A stretch of 64,000 nucleotides of DNA from Rubellicoccus peritrichatus (GTDB lineage: Bacteria > Verrucomicrobiota > Verrucomicrobiia > Opitutales > Cerasicoccaceae): contig NZ_CP136920.1 of the NCBI RefSeq assembly GCF_033100135.1, positions 3,405,001 to 3,469,000 on the forward strand, in the 5' to 3' direction. The notes beneath the pieces were generated by a model. It searched no databases. It was not told the DNA's origin and saw nothing but the letters and a program-made list of their open reading frames with translations. The stretch's first letter is position 1, and every line of letters begins with the position of its first letter. Of the stretch, positions 9,232 through 19,172 are shown in pieces. The position numbers and the translations under genes were made by a program.

Positions 9232-11946
9232 ATGAAAAGACAACTAGCGGCAATTGCCTTCCTTCTGCTTGCGAGCGGGCTTTTTTTTACAGCGTGTCAA
9301 AGATCAGAAGAACCGAATGTAACGGGATCTCCATCCGTTGAAAACATAGATGATTCCGACACTGCAGTGTCTGATGTGAGTCAAGTTTTTCAGCCGACTG
9401 ACACTCGAGAATGGTTTGAGCGACTAAGAGACAGGATGGTTAATAAACACATCGGAGGAGGCGAATACGAGATTAAGGAAGGGGAGCTCGGCTACGACAT
9501 TTACCTGAACTCGGTAAACGGCGCGAGACGGATGGCAGATTCAGCTCTATCAAACTTTTCTTCCTATCAGATCGTAGTTGATGGGGACGGTCAAATCGAA
9601 GATGCGATACCGCTTGAAAATAAGAATTTCAATCAGTTGATGAAAGATTTCTATGGTCTTGGCCTAGCACTCCATATTTACCCGACTAAAGAAACAGAAG
9701 CAAAAGCACGTGCCTTTATAAAATGGCTGCAGTGGGCAAATTTTCAACCCGAAGATATGAATCACTGGTATTTGGCGACCTTGGGCCGATCCTTCCTTCT
9801 ATTCCACGGTGTGTTGGATGATTCTGATTTGGATTTCGCGATCAGTCATCTGTTCGGATCCGAGCACGACGAAGGTAAAGGTCTCATTAATAAAATCATT
9901 CATATCGCGCGGAATGGATCTGACGGCTACAATGACGGTATGCGTAATGCCGATGTCCTGCGTGCCCACGGTGAATTTGTTTTTTGCGGCGTTTTACTTT
10001 TGCCGGATACGACCGAGGAGGAGTTGAGCTATAAGGAAGAGAAATGGCTGTCTGTTCTGGATAGCATCTCGTATGCACTGACACCGAGTCCTGGAATCCG
10101 GGGCTTCCTCAAGCCGGATTACACCGGATCGCACCATTTCTATGCCTACACGTCGGCATATGTCAGCGAGGCCGCTCTATCTTTGGCTGCGATGGTTCAA
10201 TTTCTAAAAGAAACGCCCTGGCAGTTTCGTGCTGATCAGCTCGAATGGCTGCAAGGCTATGTTCAAAATCTATTTTTCTATTCTCACCATGATCATGTCC
10301 CTCTTGGGCTATCGGGAAGGTTCTTCTCAAACGATTCGAATGCGAAGCGTTATGAATTGCTGCCAGTTGCAGTATGGTTGAACGACGAACCAGATCCAGA
10401 GCTTCTTCAGGTATTTGCGAACACCTATCGGGAAGATTTGGCGACTACGTACAATCCAACATATCGCCTGAATCAGGTCGGATTTCCCGCTTACAGCTTT
10501 GCCCTTGCAAAGAGCCTGCAGGAAGTTGAACGACTCGGAATTGAGCCCGAGGTGATCGAAGGTGTACGTTCGTATCCTTTCATGCCCGGAATGGCCAAGC
10601 GCCGTGATAATTGGGTTGCCTTTGTCAAAGGGATGAACAACTACTTTTGGAGCTACGAAGGGGGAATTACAGCTACAAACCCACAGGCAATTTTTGGCAT
10701 CTACAAGAGCCATGGAGCACTAGAGATTCGTTACATCGACCCGAAAAACCCTACTTCTGGAGATACTGTCAACCCGCTTCTCAGAAAAGGGATGGACATG
10801 AGTCATCGTTCGGGGGCCACTGTCCCTTATCGTACTGATGAAGATATGATCAACGACCAGGTTGACTCTCGCCTTCAAATAAACTCAACTGCAGTAGGAG
10901 GTGCCGAGCTTGACGAAGAGTGGGGTGTCTTCATGTTTGATCTGGCCAATACACCGAAACAGATGAAAGATCGCGGTTTCCGGGCCAGAAAAAGCTACTT
11001 CTTTTTTCGGGATTATATCGTTATGATTGGTGATAGCATAGAATCAGATGGCGAGTATCCTATCTATACGACTTTGTTTCAAACTGATATCAGTCAGTCG
11101 GACCCACAGAGTGACCCAATCTTTGTGAACTCGGCGATCCCTGTTACACAAATGGATTACGAGACGGTGGTCTCATCAACACTCAGAGGTACCGCGATCG
11201 TAGACACAGATAGTACAGGTTATTACATCCCGGCTGGGGAACGGGTAAATGTTTCAATAAAGGAAGTGGATTGGAGAGTGAGCGATTGGGTCAAAGGACA
11301 GAGAGGTGGCCCTGAGCGGCAAGAATATGCACTCAATTTGCCGTCGGAAAGTGCTTTCAGAGCCATCGCGTGGATTGACCACGGGCGAAACCCTGCTGGT
11401 AGTAATTATGAGTACGCCATCATGCCCGGAGTGAATTACGAGAAGATGGCTCAGCTTCGTGATCTCCAAGATGATGGTAAAATTTATCGCGTGATCGAAA
11501 ATAGCGACCGTGCGCATATCGTTTATGACAATATCCAAGGAGTATGGTCATACGCTCTTTACAGTGATTACGAGTCACAATCGGACAATCCTCTTAAAGC
11601 AGTCAGCATTGCGGAAGCATTGCCGCATGAGAGTGAAAATGTTCGCGCCAACGAAGGCTATGCAGTCATCCTCAGGACCGAGGGAGACCTGATGGATCTT
11701 TCGGTTAGTTATCTGGATCTTCGTATGAGAGAAGGATTTCGAGCTACATTTGGCTCAGGGCCAACTGAACGTTTGGATAATGCGAGCGCACCTATAATTC
11801 TATCAGTTACCGTAGAGGGTAACTGGCAGCTTGACGAAATAAATCCGGCTGTGGTCGGAATCGAAACCGAAGGAAGCACAACACGACTGCTCATACGTTG
11901 CCAAAATGGTATTAGCCAGAAGGTGAGTCTCTCAAGAGCATTTTAA
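9232..11946 (+). CDS. PL8-family-like polysaccharide lyase, lipoprotein
   Basis: Starting at the ATG at 9232 gives a lipoprotein signal ending LFFTAC, so the mature protein is anchored through its Cys (905 residues with signal). Motifs parallel the preceding gene at similar spacing: SHHFYAYTSAYVSEAALSL near 299, GLSGRFF near 360, KSYFFFRDYIVMIGDSI near 590 and AWIDHGRNPAGSNYEYAIMPG split across 712-732. These match PL8 landmarks, with candidate catalytic His, Tyr and Arg residues retained. The two lyases are clearly related in order but far diverged in sequence, which suggests old duplication or separate acquisition with different bond preference. One is predicted free and the other surface-anchored, a pairing seen in stepwise extracellular degradation. 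Exact substrate unknown. Confidence 0.84.
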   Translation: MKRQLAAIAFLLLASGLFFTACQRSEEPNVTGSPSVENIDDSDTAVSDVSQVFQPTDTREWFERLRDRMVNKHIGGGEYEIKEGELGYDIYLNSVNGARRMADSALSNFSSYQIVVDGDGQIEDAIPLENKNFNQLMKDFYGLGLALHIYPTKETEAKARAFIKWLQWANFQPEDMNHWYLATLGRSFLLFHGVLDDSDLDFAISHLFGSEHDEGKGLINKIIHIARNGSDGYNDGMRNADVLRAHGEFVFCGVLLLPDTTEEELSYKEEKWLSVLDSISYALTPSPGIRGFLKPDYTGSHHFYAYTSAYVSEAALSLAAMVQFLKETPWQFRADQLEWLQGYVQNLFFYSHHDHVPLGLSGRFFSNDSNAKRYELLPVAVWLNDEPDPELLQVFANTYREDLATTYNPTYRLNQVGFPAYSFALAKSLQEVERLGIEPEVIEGVRSYPFMPGMAKRRDNWVAFVKGMNNYFWSYEGGITATNPQAIFGIYKSHGALEIRYIDPKNPTSGDTVNPLLRKGMDMSHRSGATVPYRTDEDMINDQVDSRLQINSTAVGGAELDEEWGVFMFDLANTPKQMKDRGFRARKSYFFFRDYIVMIGDSIESDGEYPIYTTLFQTDISQSDPQSDPIFVNSAIPVTQMDYETVVSSTLRGTAIVDTDSTGYYIPAGERVNVSIKEVDWRVSDWVKGQRGGPERQEYALNLPSESAFRAIAWIDHGRNPAGSNYEYAIMPGVNYEKMAQLRDLQDDGKIYRVIENSDRAHIVYDNIQGVWSYALYSDYESQSDNPLKAVSIAEALPHESENVRANEGYAVILRTEGDLMDLSVSYLDLRMREGFRATFGSGPTERLDNASAPIILSVTVEGNWQLDEINPAVVGIETEGSTTRLLIRCQNGISQKVSLSRAF

Positions 11947-12250
11947 CAGAATTTAGTTAAATTGCTTGTCGTTAAGGACAAAATCCAGGCTACCTAATTT
12001 GCGAATTGTATCGACTCAAGCGCTTCATGTTGAGCGTCAATTCTGGGACTTTAGGAAGGGTTGCTTGAGAAGCGGTTATCAATAATGCATCCCCGGAGGA
12101 AAGCTCGCATTTCGTTAACTTGGGACTACCTTCAAAATCTTTATTAAAACTTGGATTGGGCTTAGGGGACAGTAATCTGCCTTTTAGATATCAACAGTGG
12201 CGTTCGCCTTACTGCGTCTTGGCTATAACAGGACACATCAACGTTGGTGT

Positions 12251-12266
12251 GTTTAACAGTGTAAAC
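12251..12266. promoter_or_regulatory. Imperfect operator-like palindrome before the PEP-CTERM gene
   Basis: GTTTA-N6-TAAAC, with core TTTAACAGTGTAAA, resembles the TTTACA-NN-TGTAAA sites but with two changes. It lies 101 bp before the start of the PEP-CTERM gene, within the 420-bp gap 11947-12366. I see no gene in that gap, only this site. It is weaker than the other three candidates. Confidence 0.4.
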
Positions 12267-12366
12267 TGAATCCCTGTTGTAATGATTGTAGACACTATTG
12301 ATACTATATCGTGTCTAAGCATTAATTACATAGTTCAACTCCAGCATCTAATTAACTCAACAAATT

Positions 12367-13302
12367 ATGATTAATATTAAAACACTCCTCGCTTACTCAA
12401 TTTTCCCCGCCTTGATGTTCTCATCGGCGAGTGCCCAAACAACTTTCTTTTCTCAGACCGCAGGTAGTGCGAATCCAGCATCCGGAGCAAGCTGGAACAC
12501 CGCCGCAAATGGTAGTGGTTCAAATGGAAACAGCGGAACTTACAACGCTGGCACGAACAATTTGGTTTTTCAGACTGGAGTTTCTATCGCTACGTCACGC
12601 AGTACCGTAGGATTCGACTTCAATGCGGTGTCCTATCAGCTGGATGGTGGTGCCTTGAGAAACCTCATTAACGAAATCGGGACTTTTTCCGGGGGTGACA
12701 TCACAGTTACTTCGAATGGAGGTACATTTCACCAAGCAGCTTCAGTCGGTGCAGGCAACGCAGGTGGCGGTGTAGCTGGCCCAAGCAGCCTGGTGTTGGG
12801 CTCTAATACAGTATTTCTTGGAAGTGCGTCTAGTGGTGCATCTGGAGTATATGATTTTGGGTTGAACGTCAATGGGGATGGAACTTTGGATTTGGGGTTT
12901 TCCAATGCAGCGACCAGCTTCGCGTTTAGTAATCTGTCTTCGGACTTTAGCGGTACAGTTCTCGGTGATACATTCAATGGCTCGATCTCCTTTGCTGCTG
13001 GTAATGGGGCACTTTCGACAAATGTTGTTATAGGTCGTGCGCTTAATGACAGGTTTGGCAAATTGGATCTCGTCGGAGATTTTTCTGTCGCATCTTTATC
13101 GATTGACGGTGAAAATATTGCAACAGGCATTTACACTCAGAGTGACCTAGTTGCTATTAACGCTACATATGCGGACAATCTTATAGATAATGGTGGAAGG
13201 GTGTTTGTTGCGACTTCGATTCCTGAGCCATCTCATGTAGGCATTTTGCTTTGTTTTACAGCTGCATTAGTAGTGATCGCCCGGAAGCGTGTTCGTAGCT
13301 AA
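12367..13302 (+). CDS. PEP-CTERM sorting domain protein, surface or extracellular
   Basis: A 311-residue exported protein with a signal peptide cut after about SASA at residue 23. The middle is rich in Gly, Ser, Asn and Thr and low in charge, with the repeating beta-strand texture of autotransporter-associated-strand proteins. It ends in a textbook PEP-CTERM signal: IPEPSH, a hydrophobic helix (VGILLCFTAALVVIA) and a basic RKRVRS tail. Such proteins are sorted by an exosortase (not in this window) and end up outside the cell, often linked to exopolysaccharide or floc formation. It stands alone between an operator-like site and a strong terminator, so it is probably a single-gene unit. Its role in the polysaccharide locus is unknown; attachment to the substrate is one possibility. 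Confidence 0.88.
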   Translation: MINIKTLLAYSIFPALMFSSASAQTTFFSQTAGSANPASGASWNTAANGSGSNGNSGTYNAGTNNLVFQTGVSIATSRSTVGFDFNAVSYQLDGGALRNLINEIGTFSGGDITVTSNGGTFHQAASVGAGNAGGGVAGPSSLVLGSNTVFLGSASSGASGVYDFGLNVNGDGTLDLGFSNAATSFAFSNLSSDFSGTVLGDTFNGSISFAAGNGALSTNVVIGRALNDRFGKLDLVGDFSVASLSIDGENIATGIYTQSDLVAINATYADNLIDNGGRVFVATSIPEPSHVGILLCFTAALVVIARKRVRS

Positions 13303-13326
13303 TTGATTGAGCATAATGGTTTTCTC

Positions 13327-13360
13327 AAAAGCTCAGTGGCAATCGCCACTGAGCTTTTTT
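13327..13360 (+). terminator. Rho-independent terminator after the PEP-CTERM gene
   Basis: A 14-bp stem (AAAAGCTCAGTGGC with GCCACTGAGCTTTT) has a short AATC-type loop and ends in a T run. It begins 25 bp after the stop codon. The flanking A and T runs mean it could work in both directions. Confidence 0.9.
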
Positions 13361-13438
13361 AATCTTATTGTAATGTAAAAACATAAATTCATATACAAAA
13401 CAGGATGGTATGACTGGTAATTGGCATTGGGTTAGGAT

Positions 13439-14272
13439 ATGGAATTGAAGCAGATCTTTTTAATTGTTTTTGCACTTTTGTTTGTATTCGAGTCTCATGC
13501 AGTCGATGTATACATCGTTGCCGGACAGTCTAATGCATGGAATATCAGCAACATAAAACCCTCTAAAACTGGCACTCCGAGCAATAACTTACTCTATTTT
13601 TTTGGTAAGGGTTGCGTGGATGAACCTGTAGAATCGAAACTTAGAGTATTTGATGGGGTATCACCGAATTCGCGAGGATATGGTTTAGCATCGAGTCTCT
13701 TGGAAATAACTGAAGGCGATGTCGTATTGATTGAATACGCGAGATGTGGAGCTCCAATAGGTGACAAGACACAGTGGTATCCTGGTGACAATCCATCTAG
13801 CGGTATGCTTAATGAAAACGGCCTCTACAATAAGTTTTTAATGTATTATGATCACGCGAAATCCACTTTTCTAAGAATGCATCCAGATGAGGAATGGAAC
13901 CTTAAGGCTCTGTTTTGGATGCAGGGAGAAGGTGACTCAAATCGAAAAGAGTGGACTGACAACTATGAGGTTAATCTGGAGAATTTGATACTCAGATTTC
14001 GTTCAGACTTTGGAGATAATCTGCCTATAATCGCTGGATACATTAGAGAAGTTAGCCACCGACCTATTAAAGCTCCCTTAATCAATAAAGCGATGGATGC
14101 GGTTGCGGCTAATGATCCTCTTTTTTACATGGTAGAATCGCGCGACCTCGAATTCAGAACCAAGGAAAATGGAGAAGACGTTCATTTTAGCGATAAGGGC
14201 TCGCGTGAGCTAGGTGTTAGGATGGTCAATGCATTTTGTGAAAGCACGGAGGGCGCACTTCCCGCAAAATAA
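13439..14272 (+). CDS. Secreted SASA-type SGNH esterase (sialate O-acetylesterase/CE6-like)
   Basis: A 277-residue exported hydrolase with a signal peptide of about 21 residues. VYIVAGQSN (Ser31) is the nucleophile block of the SASA/DUF303 carbohydrate-esterase group. LFWMQGEGDSN is the typical central WxQGExD element, and DVHFSDKGSRELG near 247-260 carries the Asp-x-His of the catalytic set. These enzymes remove acetyl groups from sugars such as xylan side chains or sialic acids. It sits ahead of a second SGNH hydrolase, and both fit deacetylation of a substrate that the lyases and sulfatases also attack. The length is normal for a single catalytic domain. Function as an esterase is likely; the specific sugar is not shown by the sequence. 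Confidence 0.85.
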   Translation: MELKQIFLIVFALLFVFESHAVDVYIVAGQSNAWNISNIKPSKTGTPSNNLLYFFGKGCVDEPVESKLRVFDGVSPNSRGYGLASSLLEITEGDVVLIEYARCGAPIGDKTQWYPGDNPSSGMLNENGLYNKFLMYYDHAKSTFLRMHPDEEWNLKALFWMQGEGDSNRKEWTDNYEVNLENLILRFRSDFGDNLPIIAGYIREVSHRPIKAPLINKAMDAVAANDPLFYMVESRDLEFRTKENGEDVHFSDKGSRELGVRMVNAFCESTEGALPAK

Positions 14273-14412
14273 TACATTCAGCTTTTTCCCAGGAACTTGA
14301 ATAAAGAGATTAATATATGATTAAAAATTGGATTGTGAGGATTCAGGATAACTCATTACGGCTTCTGCTCGGATGCACAGAGTGTTTATTTCAATATGGA
14401 CAGAAAAATATA

Positions 14413-15657
14413 ATGATAAGAAAAATGAATGCCTTGGGGCTTGTCTTAATCACGATGCTGCCATTTGTAGCGGATGCTGCTTTTCCATCTACATTTCGGT
14501 CGCGGCCGGGTAAAGCAACTGACCTGGAAGCTATTGTGGAGCAGGGTGCACTGCATCTTTCAGCCACTGTCCAGTCTGAAGTGATCGAACCAGAGAAGTC
14601 GCCGAGAATCGGTTCTGCCGAATCACCAATTAGAGTATTCGATCCACCGCAAGGTTCAACAGGTATCCGTTTTTGGGTAAAAGGCGATACGGTAGATGAC
14701 TATGCCACAGTCTCACTTCGGTCCCCCGAAGGTAATGTATTGGCGCGTGGCTATGAGGCGGGTTTCCTCGTGAGTGACGAGTGGCAGGAAGTCGTTCTCT
14801 ATTGGGGTGATTTCATTCAAAACAATAAGCCTTGGGGAGGAGGCGCGACAGGTGAGTTAGCAACCACTAACCAATATTTGAAAATTGATGATATGTCTCA
14901 TATCGCTTGGGGGCGCGGATTCGTATTTCATAAGTTTGACCGTTACGACTGGGAGCTCTCAGTTCGAGATGTTGAATTCATTACCAGTCCCGACAGTCGC
15001 AGTGTGCCCGAGGTATTCGCGAAAGGTCTTGAGCATACCCGCGAACGTATTCAAGAAGGGGAGGATCTGAATATACTCTTGTTGGGAGATTCGATTACCG
15101 ACTTTGGCAAAGATCGGAACTACGCTCACTTTGCAATAGAATCTTTTGGTGACGACTACACTGGCAACCTTACCATATCGAATTGTGGAATTGCAGGGCA
15201 TTCAGCCAGGGCAGGATCGATAATCCTGGAACGTTCATTGATGGAAATGCCTGACCCGAATCTAGTAATTATATTTTATGGTGCCAACGACTGTAAGGCG
15301 GTTGCTAAAATGGGACTTACTCCGGAAGACTTTCAGGCACAGATTGAGCGCCTTATCGATTTAGTGCGGATCAAAACAGGAGGGCAGGCAGATATTCTTC
15401 TTATATCAGGCGTACCGCGCTTAGATAAAGAAAGGCAGTCATCAACAGGTGATGTTGAAAACATCAGCGATGGTATCATTGCTGCAGCAAGTTCCAGGCA
15501 AACTGGCCTGTTGGATACACTTGACGTCTATCTTGATATTGAAGCCGACGAACGGGTGGAATTCTACAGAGATACAATTCATCAGAACGAGGCAGGCCAA
15601 CAATTTATTGGCGAATTGCTTAGCCAAAAATTACAAAGCTCGAATCGTAAGTTTTGA
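14413..15657 (+). CDS. Secreted two-domain SGNH/GDSL hydrolase
   Basis: I start at the ATG at 14413, which gives a signal peptide (MIRKMNALGLVLITMLPFVADA); the protein is 414 residues. Residues 30-205 look like a beta-sandwich, galactose-binding-like domain (GIRFWVKGDTVDDYATVSLR, WQEVVLYWGDF). The catalytic domain starts near 217 with LLLGDSITDFG (nucleophile Ser), then NCGIAGHSARAG, a GANDC block near 290, and DTIHQNEAGQQ near 387 with the Asp/His pair. This arrangement is common in polysaccharide loci, where such enzymes remove acetyl or other acyl groups. It lies about 140 bp after the SASA esterase on the same strand and may be in the same transcript. Confidence 0.85.
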   Translation: MIRKMNALGLVLITMLPFVADAAFPSTFRSRPGKATDLEAIVEQGALHLSATVQSEVIEPEKSPRIGSAESPIRVFDPPQGSTGIRFWVKGDTVDDYATVSLRSPEGNVLARGYEAGFLVSDEWQEVVLYWGDFIQNNKPWGGGATGELATTNQYLKIDDMSHIAWGRGFVFHKFDRYDWELSVRDVEFITSPDSRSVPEVFAKGLEHTRERIQEGEDLNILLLGDSITDFGKDRNYAHFAIESFGDDYTGNLTISNCGIAGHSARAGSIILERSLMEMPDPNLVIIFYGANDCKAVAKMGLTPEDFQAQIERLIDLVRIKTGGQADILLISGVPRLDKERQSSTGDVENISDGIIAAASSRQTGLLDTLDVYLDIEADERVEFYRDTIHQNEAGQQFIGELLSQKLQSSNRKF

Positions 15658-15756
15658 TGGGTGTGTTGACAGCTCTTAATAGTGTTATGTTCGCTTAATT
15701 ATTTTTAAAATATTTAGCAGGAATTACAGTGCTATAGAATAAGTATTCAATGCATA

Positions 15757-15770
15757 GTTACATGTGTAAA
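15757..15770. promoter_or_regulatory. LacI-type operator candidate before the prepilin-like gene
   Basis: GTTACATGTGTAAA shares 13 consecutive bases (TTACATGTGTAAA) with the site in front of lacI at 22348. It lies 130 bp upstream of the 15900 start. Such an exact match between two intergenic palindromes in a 7-kb stretch is unlikely by chance. Confidence 0.65.
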
Positions 15771-15899
15771 TGGCCCATCTCTTTAGTTGCTGCGAAAGAT
15801 ATGTTTAATGAAGTAACATTTGTAATTCGCCAGTTCTTAAATTAAAGTTAAGCCAAAAAGAGTTTATCAACAATTCGCATGAACAAGGTCATACAGTAG

Positions 15900-18800
15900 A
15901 TGCAGTACTCGAAAAAATCTTCATTAGGTGCGTATTGCTCATCGTCTAGCGGTTTTGCTTTGTTGATAGCTATATCAATGATGGCACTTGTTTTGCTTAT
16001 CCTGATTACCCTTTCAACTCTTGTTCAGGTCGAGATAGTATCATCAACATCGAATGTCGCGATTAATGAAGCACGCGCCAACGCACGCAGCGCGCTCAAT
16101 CTGGCCCTCGGTGAACTCCAAAAATTTGCAGGACCTGATCAGCGCGTAACCGCAAGGGCAGATTTATTGATGGGGAACAATCCAGTCGCGGCTACACAGC
16201 ATTATGTTGGTGTGTTCCCGACCGATGGTGCGAATGACGCAATTAATAACACACCGCTAACATGGCTTGTTTCACAGCAAAACCCAACAACTGACATTGA
16301 TACTCTTGCGTTGAATCAGGATAAAATCCGGATGCAACGTTTGGCAGATGGTATTGATGACTCGGATGATATATTTGCGGACGCAATTCAGGTAGTCAGT
16401 AGTTATGGAACGATAGGACACATGGCATATGTTATCGACGATGAAGGCTTGAAAGCTAAGGTGAACATCCAAGCGGAGACACCGAATGCTAATGACCTTG
16501 AAGAACGGCTAGGCCAGAGCATCGTTCCTATACCTAATACTTTATCCCAACTCGCAGAAGACTCTTCACTTGGTAAGGAGACGGCCCAGAAACTGAACTC
16601 ATTGACTGATTTGAAGTCTTTCACGCCCGGTTCCGATGTGAATGAATTATTACGCCATTATACCTTATCGAGCGACGGTTTACTCACAGACGTAAGAGAT
16701 GGTGGTCTAAAGAGAGATCTTACGATTGCCTTTGAAGAATCTGCCGTTTTTGACAATGTTTTTAGTGGTGCCGATAATCTGCTTTTGACTGAAGATCGCC
16801 GAGATCAGCTGAGTTTTCCCAACGGATACGCCAATTGGTCAATCCTTAGAGACTACTATAACTCGTTCAATCTAATTGGTAACGATGGTGTGATGAACGA
16901 GCGCACCCGCACGGACGGTACAGAGCTAGTCAAGATCAACTTTACTCATCTGCACGATTTTGGGCCTCACGACCTTCCACATCCATATCATAACATATCT
17001 CCAGCGCAGCCAATCATGTCGCGGCTTCAATATACTTATTGGGTGGAGTATGTTGAATCACCAACAAACCCAGAAGATTATTTTCCTAGGCTCCACATTC
17101 GCCCAGTGGTTGCCTACTACAATCCTTATAACGTGCCCCTTGTGCTTAGCAGGCCTCAATGGATTTTGCGAAACATACCGTCGACTTCACTTGAAGTTGG
17201 AGGGCAAGGCCGGAATGAGAAAAATTTGAGCACAAATTCATCAATGGGTTACGTACTTAATGATGCGGTTCGGTCTCCTATTTTGGATCCCGGCGAGATT
17301 ATGTTCATGTCGTTCAGCGGATCAGTGCCGCTTGGATCTGAGAATGCAAGTGGTAATATTGCAAACTTAACAAGTGACTTGGCAGGAATCTTAAACGCAT
17401 CGCGCTACATTGATTGGACGGACGTTGATGACGTCAAGATAAGTGTGCCAAAGGACAGTAATGGCATTCCGCTCAGCCAGGTTATTCAGGACGTGGACAT
17501 TGGGCACGCCTATCGCTTATTGCGGTGGGACACAAATAACGGTATCATACCCAATGCAACTGGCGGTTATTTTGGAGTCCGTCAAATGCTCTTTCAGTAT
17601 ATTAACTATGACAATATTTCTCTCAATGGAGGGAAAATGGGTAAGCAGATCCCTGACTCTACTTTCACATTTGATAGTTCGAATCCTAATAACATTAGCC
17701 AAGAGAAGACAATAGGTGTGTGGTTGCGCACGACGCGGGAAGAGTTCAACCAAATTAGACCACTTGTTGATGGGAATATACGTTTTATCTTCGGAGATGG
17801 TCGATGGGATCAGATATCTGGTATCGAAGCGATGGCTCCATTTAGTGGTTCGGAGCAGGGGCTTGGTTCTACTGATTCACGCGGAGAGATGTTTACATCG
17901 ATTCCGCAGCAGAGCCTTTCAGGCAAAGGATTAGGTGGAGGAAGTATCGACGACTTGTTGACCGGGTCTGATTCTGTCGTGATTTTTGATATACCACGTG
18001 CACCGCTTGTGTCGCTTGGTCAGCTACAGCATGCTAATCTTGCGCGATTCAACTACGAACCGACTTTCGTGATCGGCAATTCCTATGCAAATATCCGCTT
18101 CCCTATGGGCGATATTGAAGGGACGCTAAGTGACTCATTGAGTAAGGCAGACTCAATAGCAGGTCCTTTCACGCTTTACGATATCTCTTACCTAACTAAT
18201 GAGGCATTGTGGGACGGCTACTTTTTCTCTACAATTCCTCAAGGAATGAGTGATGAAGACTTTGAAGATTTAATGAGTGAAGAAGCGCCTTTAGCCAATG
18301 CTCGCTTAAAGCTAATTGACCCTGAAGCACTAATTTCGGACAAAGATGATTTGCGCGACACCACCGCTGGAGCCGGATCTTTTGAGACGAATGCTGCTTT
18401 ACTAACCGTCGATGGTATGTTTAATGTAAATTCAACATCCGTGCCCGCGTGGAAAGCTTTGCTGACTTCTCTTGCCGGGCAGGAAGTCCCGCGTTTCGAT
18501 TTACAGACAGGGCAGTTAGAGTCTTGGGCTAATGAGAATGAAATCCGATTCTCCAAATTCTCAGCTCCGCTTGGCGAAGGTTTTAATACAGGTGACCCAG
18601 ACTCATACGATAATTTTTGGAATGGTTATCGTACATTGACAGAAACGCAAGTCGACGAATTGGCTAACGCGATTGTGGACCAAGTGAAACAGCGTGGTCC
18701 CTTTAACTCCATGGCGGAGTTTGTTAACCGAGTTCTGGTTGATGATGATTTGGGAAGGTCGGGAGCACTACAAGCAGCTTTAGATGACCCCAGCGTAAGC

Positions 18801-19172
18801 ATCAACTCGGACATACCGGCTAGTTATCAATTTCCGGCTTCCCTGGATGGTAGCATAGGAGATCGCATATCCGGAAATCAGTCCTCAGGTTTTGCTGGTA
18901 GTTTGTCTCAGGGCGATATTTTACAAGCACTTGCCCCAGTTCTCAGCGTGAGGTCAGATACGTTTCGCATTCGTGCCTATGGCGATTCATATGACCCAAT
19001 TACTCAAGAAACGACTGGACGTGCCTGGTGTGAAGCGATAGTCCAGCGCAACGTAACTCCAGTTGGAGTTAACCCTGTCAACAGTATGACAGATTTGGTG
19101 AATGGTGATCCAACATTTGGCCGCCAATTTGAAATTGTATCATTCCGCTGGCTCGGAGAGCATGAACTATGA
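15900..19172 (+). CDS. Large prepilin-like membrane protein, Verru_Chthon cassette protein A type
   Basis: A 1090-residue protein. Residues 17-47 (SGFALLIAISMMALVLLILI and on) are a prepilin-like membrane helix: a Gly-Phe at the cleavage position, a long hydrophobic stretch and a Glu at its end (VQVEIV). After it comes a long exported part rich in Asn, Ser and Asp. Haft described the Verru_Chthon cassette, a set of type-IV-pilin-like proteins A to D found in Verrucomicrobia; protein A is about this length, and the match to that description is from memory. No B, C or D partner with a prepilin signal is visible next to it. It overlaps the following secreted-protein gene by 4 bp, so they are translationally coupled. 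The operator before it ties it to the polysaccharide regulon, hinting at a surface or uptake structure. Confidence 0.75.
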   Translation: MQYSKKSSLGAYCSSSSGFALLIAISMMALVLLILITLSTLVQVEIVSSTSNVAINEARANARSALNLALGELQKFAGPDQRVTARADLLMGNNPVAATQHYVGVFPTDGANDAINNTPLTWLVSQQNPTTDIDTLALNQDKIRMQRLADGIDDSDDIFADAIQVVSSYGTIGHMAYVIDDEGLKAKVNIQAETPNANDLEERLGQSIVPIPNTLSQLAEDSSLGKETAQKLNSLTDLKSFTPGSDVNELLRHYTLSSDGLLTDVRDGGLKRDLTIAFEESAVFDNVFSGADNLLLTEDRRDQLSFPNGYANWSILRDYYNSFNLIGNDGVMNERTRTDGTELVKINFTHLHDFGPHDLPHPYHNISPAQPIMSRLQYTYWVEYVESPTNPEDYFPRLHIRPVVAYYNPYNVPLVLSRPQWILRNIPSTSLEVGGQGRNEKNLSTNSSMGYVLNDAVRSPILDPGEIMFMSFSGSVPLGSENASGNIANLTSDLAGILNASRYIDWTDVDDVKISVPKDSNGIPLSQVIQDVDIGHAYRLLRWDTNNGIIPNATGGYFGVRQMLFQYINYDNISLNGGKMGKQIPDSTFTFDSSNPNNISQEKTIGVWLRTTREEFNQIRPLVDGNIRFIFGDGRWDQISGIEAMAPFSGSEQGLGSTDSRGEMFTSIPQQSLSGKGLGGGSIDDLLTGSDSVVIFDIPRAPLVSLGQLQHANLARFNYEPTFVIGNSYANIRFPMGDIEGTLSDSLSKADSIAGPFTLYDISYLTNEALWDGYFFSTIPQGMSDEDFEDLMSEEAPLANARLKLIDPEALISDKDDLRDTTAGAGSFETNAALLTVDGMFNVNSTSVPAWKALLTSLAGQEVPRFDLQTGQLESWANENEIRFSKFSAPLGEGFNTGDPDSYDNFWNGYRTLTETQVDELANAIVDQVKQRGPFNSMAEFVNRVLVDDDLGRSGALQAALDDPSVSINSDIPASYQFPASLDGSIGDRISGNQSSGFAGSLSQGDILQALAPVLSVRSDTFRIRAYGDSYDPITQETTGRAWCEAIVQRNVTPVGVNPVNSMTDLVNGDPTFGRQFEIVSFRWLGEHEL

